Shown: in pieces, positions 63,358 through 64,000 of the stretch
Numbering within the stretch: position 1 is the stretch's first letter
Layout of the letters: the number at the start of each line of letters is the position of its first letter
From: Pirellula staleyi DSM 6068
Lineage (GTDB): Bacteria; Planctomycetota; Planctomycetia; Pirellulales; Pirellulaceae
NCBI GenBank assembly: GCA_945875845.1
Contig: CAMCMB010000014.1
Coordinates: 44,445 to 108,444, forward strand
Direction of reading: 5' to 3'
Length of the DNA stretch: 64,000 nt
Notes under the pieces: model-generated
Database searches by the model: none
Told to the model about the DNA's origin: nothing
The model's input: only the letters and a program-made list of their open reading frames with translations
Program-made: the position numbers and the translations under genes

Positions 63358-64000
63358 AGCGTTTTCACCCTGTTTTTTCATTGGTCGTCGGCGGTTTTGC
63401 GACACCGTGTCACAAAATTGGCGAGTGTTGTGACCGCTTTGCTTCTAATGAAAAAGGGGTGTTATTCATTAGGAGCGTTGGCGGGCCCGACACCAGTGTG
63501 CGTGGACTGGCAGCCTGCGAGCGTGCTTGGTGGCTGGAGGCACGCGGTTTTGGTGGCGTCGAGGGGCGTGGTTTTGAGGGGCGAAGTGACGGGTCAGCCG
63601 GGATTTGATCCAGACCCCCACCCCGTCTCCGTGACACCCCTAACGTTATCCTCCCCAAAATCGAAACGTTTTTTCAATTGCGTTGCCGGGTCCATTCTTA
63701 TGACATGGTGTGAGTGGCTGGGTGGTAACGTTACCAGTGGCATCTGGTATAACGATGTCTAGGATGCCAATGAGCTCGATCGACCATGCGTCGAGCATAG
63801 CATCAATTGAAGCATTTGAATCGAGCCACCCAAAAACCGGGGATAAAACTTATGTAACCGACGTCTGAAAGGGAGCCATTTTCGGCGGTTTTCAGGGTGC
63901 CAGTTGCGGTGGTTGGTAGGTTGAGCGCACGGAGGCCCCTTGCTCGTCGCGATCGTTTTTCGCGGAGTTGACGCTGCTTCAGGTTTTTGCCAAGAGTGGT
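63358..64000. other. Right-edge region without a supported gene
   Basis: About 640 bases. A 121-codon plus-strand frame from 63397 has no protein-like features. A perfect palindrome GGTAACGTTACC lies at 63724-63735. No tRNA-Pro 3'-end duplicate is seen here. Confidence 0.5.

Larger units (their letters stand above)
54535..64000 (+). mobile_element. Integrated element at tRNA-Pro (left part)
   Basis: A tyrosine recombinase lies 114 bases beyond the tRNA-Pro 3' end, followed only by DNA-binding, replication-like and recombination genes, several without relatives among the neighbouring chromosomal genes. This is the standard arrangement of a tRNA-targeting integrative element. No second copy of the tRNA 3' end was found in the window by eye, so the right boundary probably lies beyond 64000. 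The serine recombinase at 61512 may mark a nested or second module. Confidence 0.75.

Noticed and set aside
63596..63640. Candidate attR for the tRNA-Pro element
   Set aside because: Only CACCCCG-like bases match; the T-arm sequence is absent.
63397..63762. 121-codon plus-strand frame at the right edge
   Set aside because: No ribosome site, no domain-like pattern and a composition typical of GC-rich noncoding sequence.

Overview
The window reads as chromosome from a planctomycete of the Pirellula/Rhodopirellula type. This rests on gene content: three DUF1559 proteins with prepilin-like N-termini, four VCBS/FG-GAP proteins ending in ASPIC/UnbV domains, a PSCyt1-DUF1549-DUF1553 protein paired with a DUF1501 protein, a DUF1080 protein, two sulfatases, a DUF1580 protein, and many lipoproteins and Tat or Sec exported proteins. 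Short operons alternate with spacers full of hairpins and repeats.

Layout. At 0.1-0.7 kb is a decayed nucleotidyltransferase. From 0.9 to 15 kb is a VCBS/ASPIC-TPR block: a two-gene minus-strand operon, a divergent 977-aa TPR-VCBS-ASPIC protein, then a plus-strand run of DUF1559 protein, small lipoprotein, intrinsic terminator, VCBS/ASPIC protein, divergent Amt-like membrane protein and TPR-VCBS-ASPIC lipoprotein. Pieces of one IS-like block lie at 7.1-7.75 kb and, rearranged, at 15.6-15.8 kb. From 16 to 24.3 kb two porin + sulfatase pairs point away from each other around a broken AraC-type regulator, which suggests uptake and desulfation of sulfated compounds. From 24.4 to 30 kb: a DUF1653-cupin fusion, a small exported protein, pgi, a DUF2461 protein, a second wrecked nucleotidyltransferase and a DUF1080 protein. 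From 30 to 35 kb: two DUF1559 proteins with a lipoprotein, and a PhoPQ-related (PqaA-like) protein. From 35 to 43 kb: OsmC, a two-haem cytochrome, purD, an exported protein-slyX-rph operon and a Nudix protein. From 43 to 54.4 kb: lipoproteins, PQQ-type and PD40-type beta-propellers, a large exported protein and the DUF1501/PSCyt1 pair.

From 54.5 kb to the right edge the content changes to an integrated element. A tRNA-Pro(UGG) gene is followed 114 bp later by a tyrosine recombinase, then a DNA-binding protein, a DUF1580 protein, a small protein, and two overlapping genes that are the most striking pair here. One is an 847-aa single-chain type IIB topoisomerase-like protein (GHKL ATPase + catalytic-Tyr region + Toprim, a Topo VIII-like arrangement). 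The other is a 409-aa minimal family-A DNA-polymerase-like protein. On the opposite strand are a Cro/CI repressor, a small acidic protein and a serine recombinase, all overlapping. To the right is a chain of very small overlapping ORFs. The right attachment site was not found, so the element probably runs past the window.

Repeats are a second theme: three ~118-bp terminal-inverted-repeat elements (27.5, 33.4, 37.6 kb), an inverted hairpin pair flanking osmC, a 3.75-copy 89-bp double-hairpin tandem array (52.8 kb), a 9-copy 8-bp tandem repeat (30.1 kb), and short in-gene and intergenic tandems.
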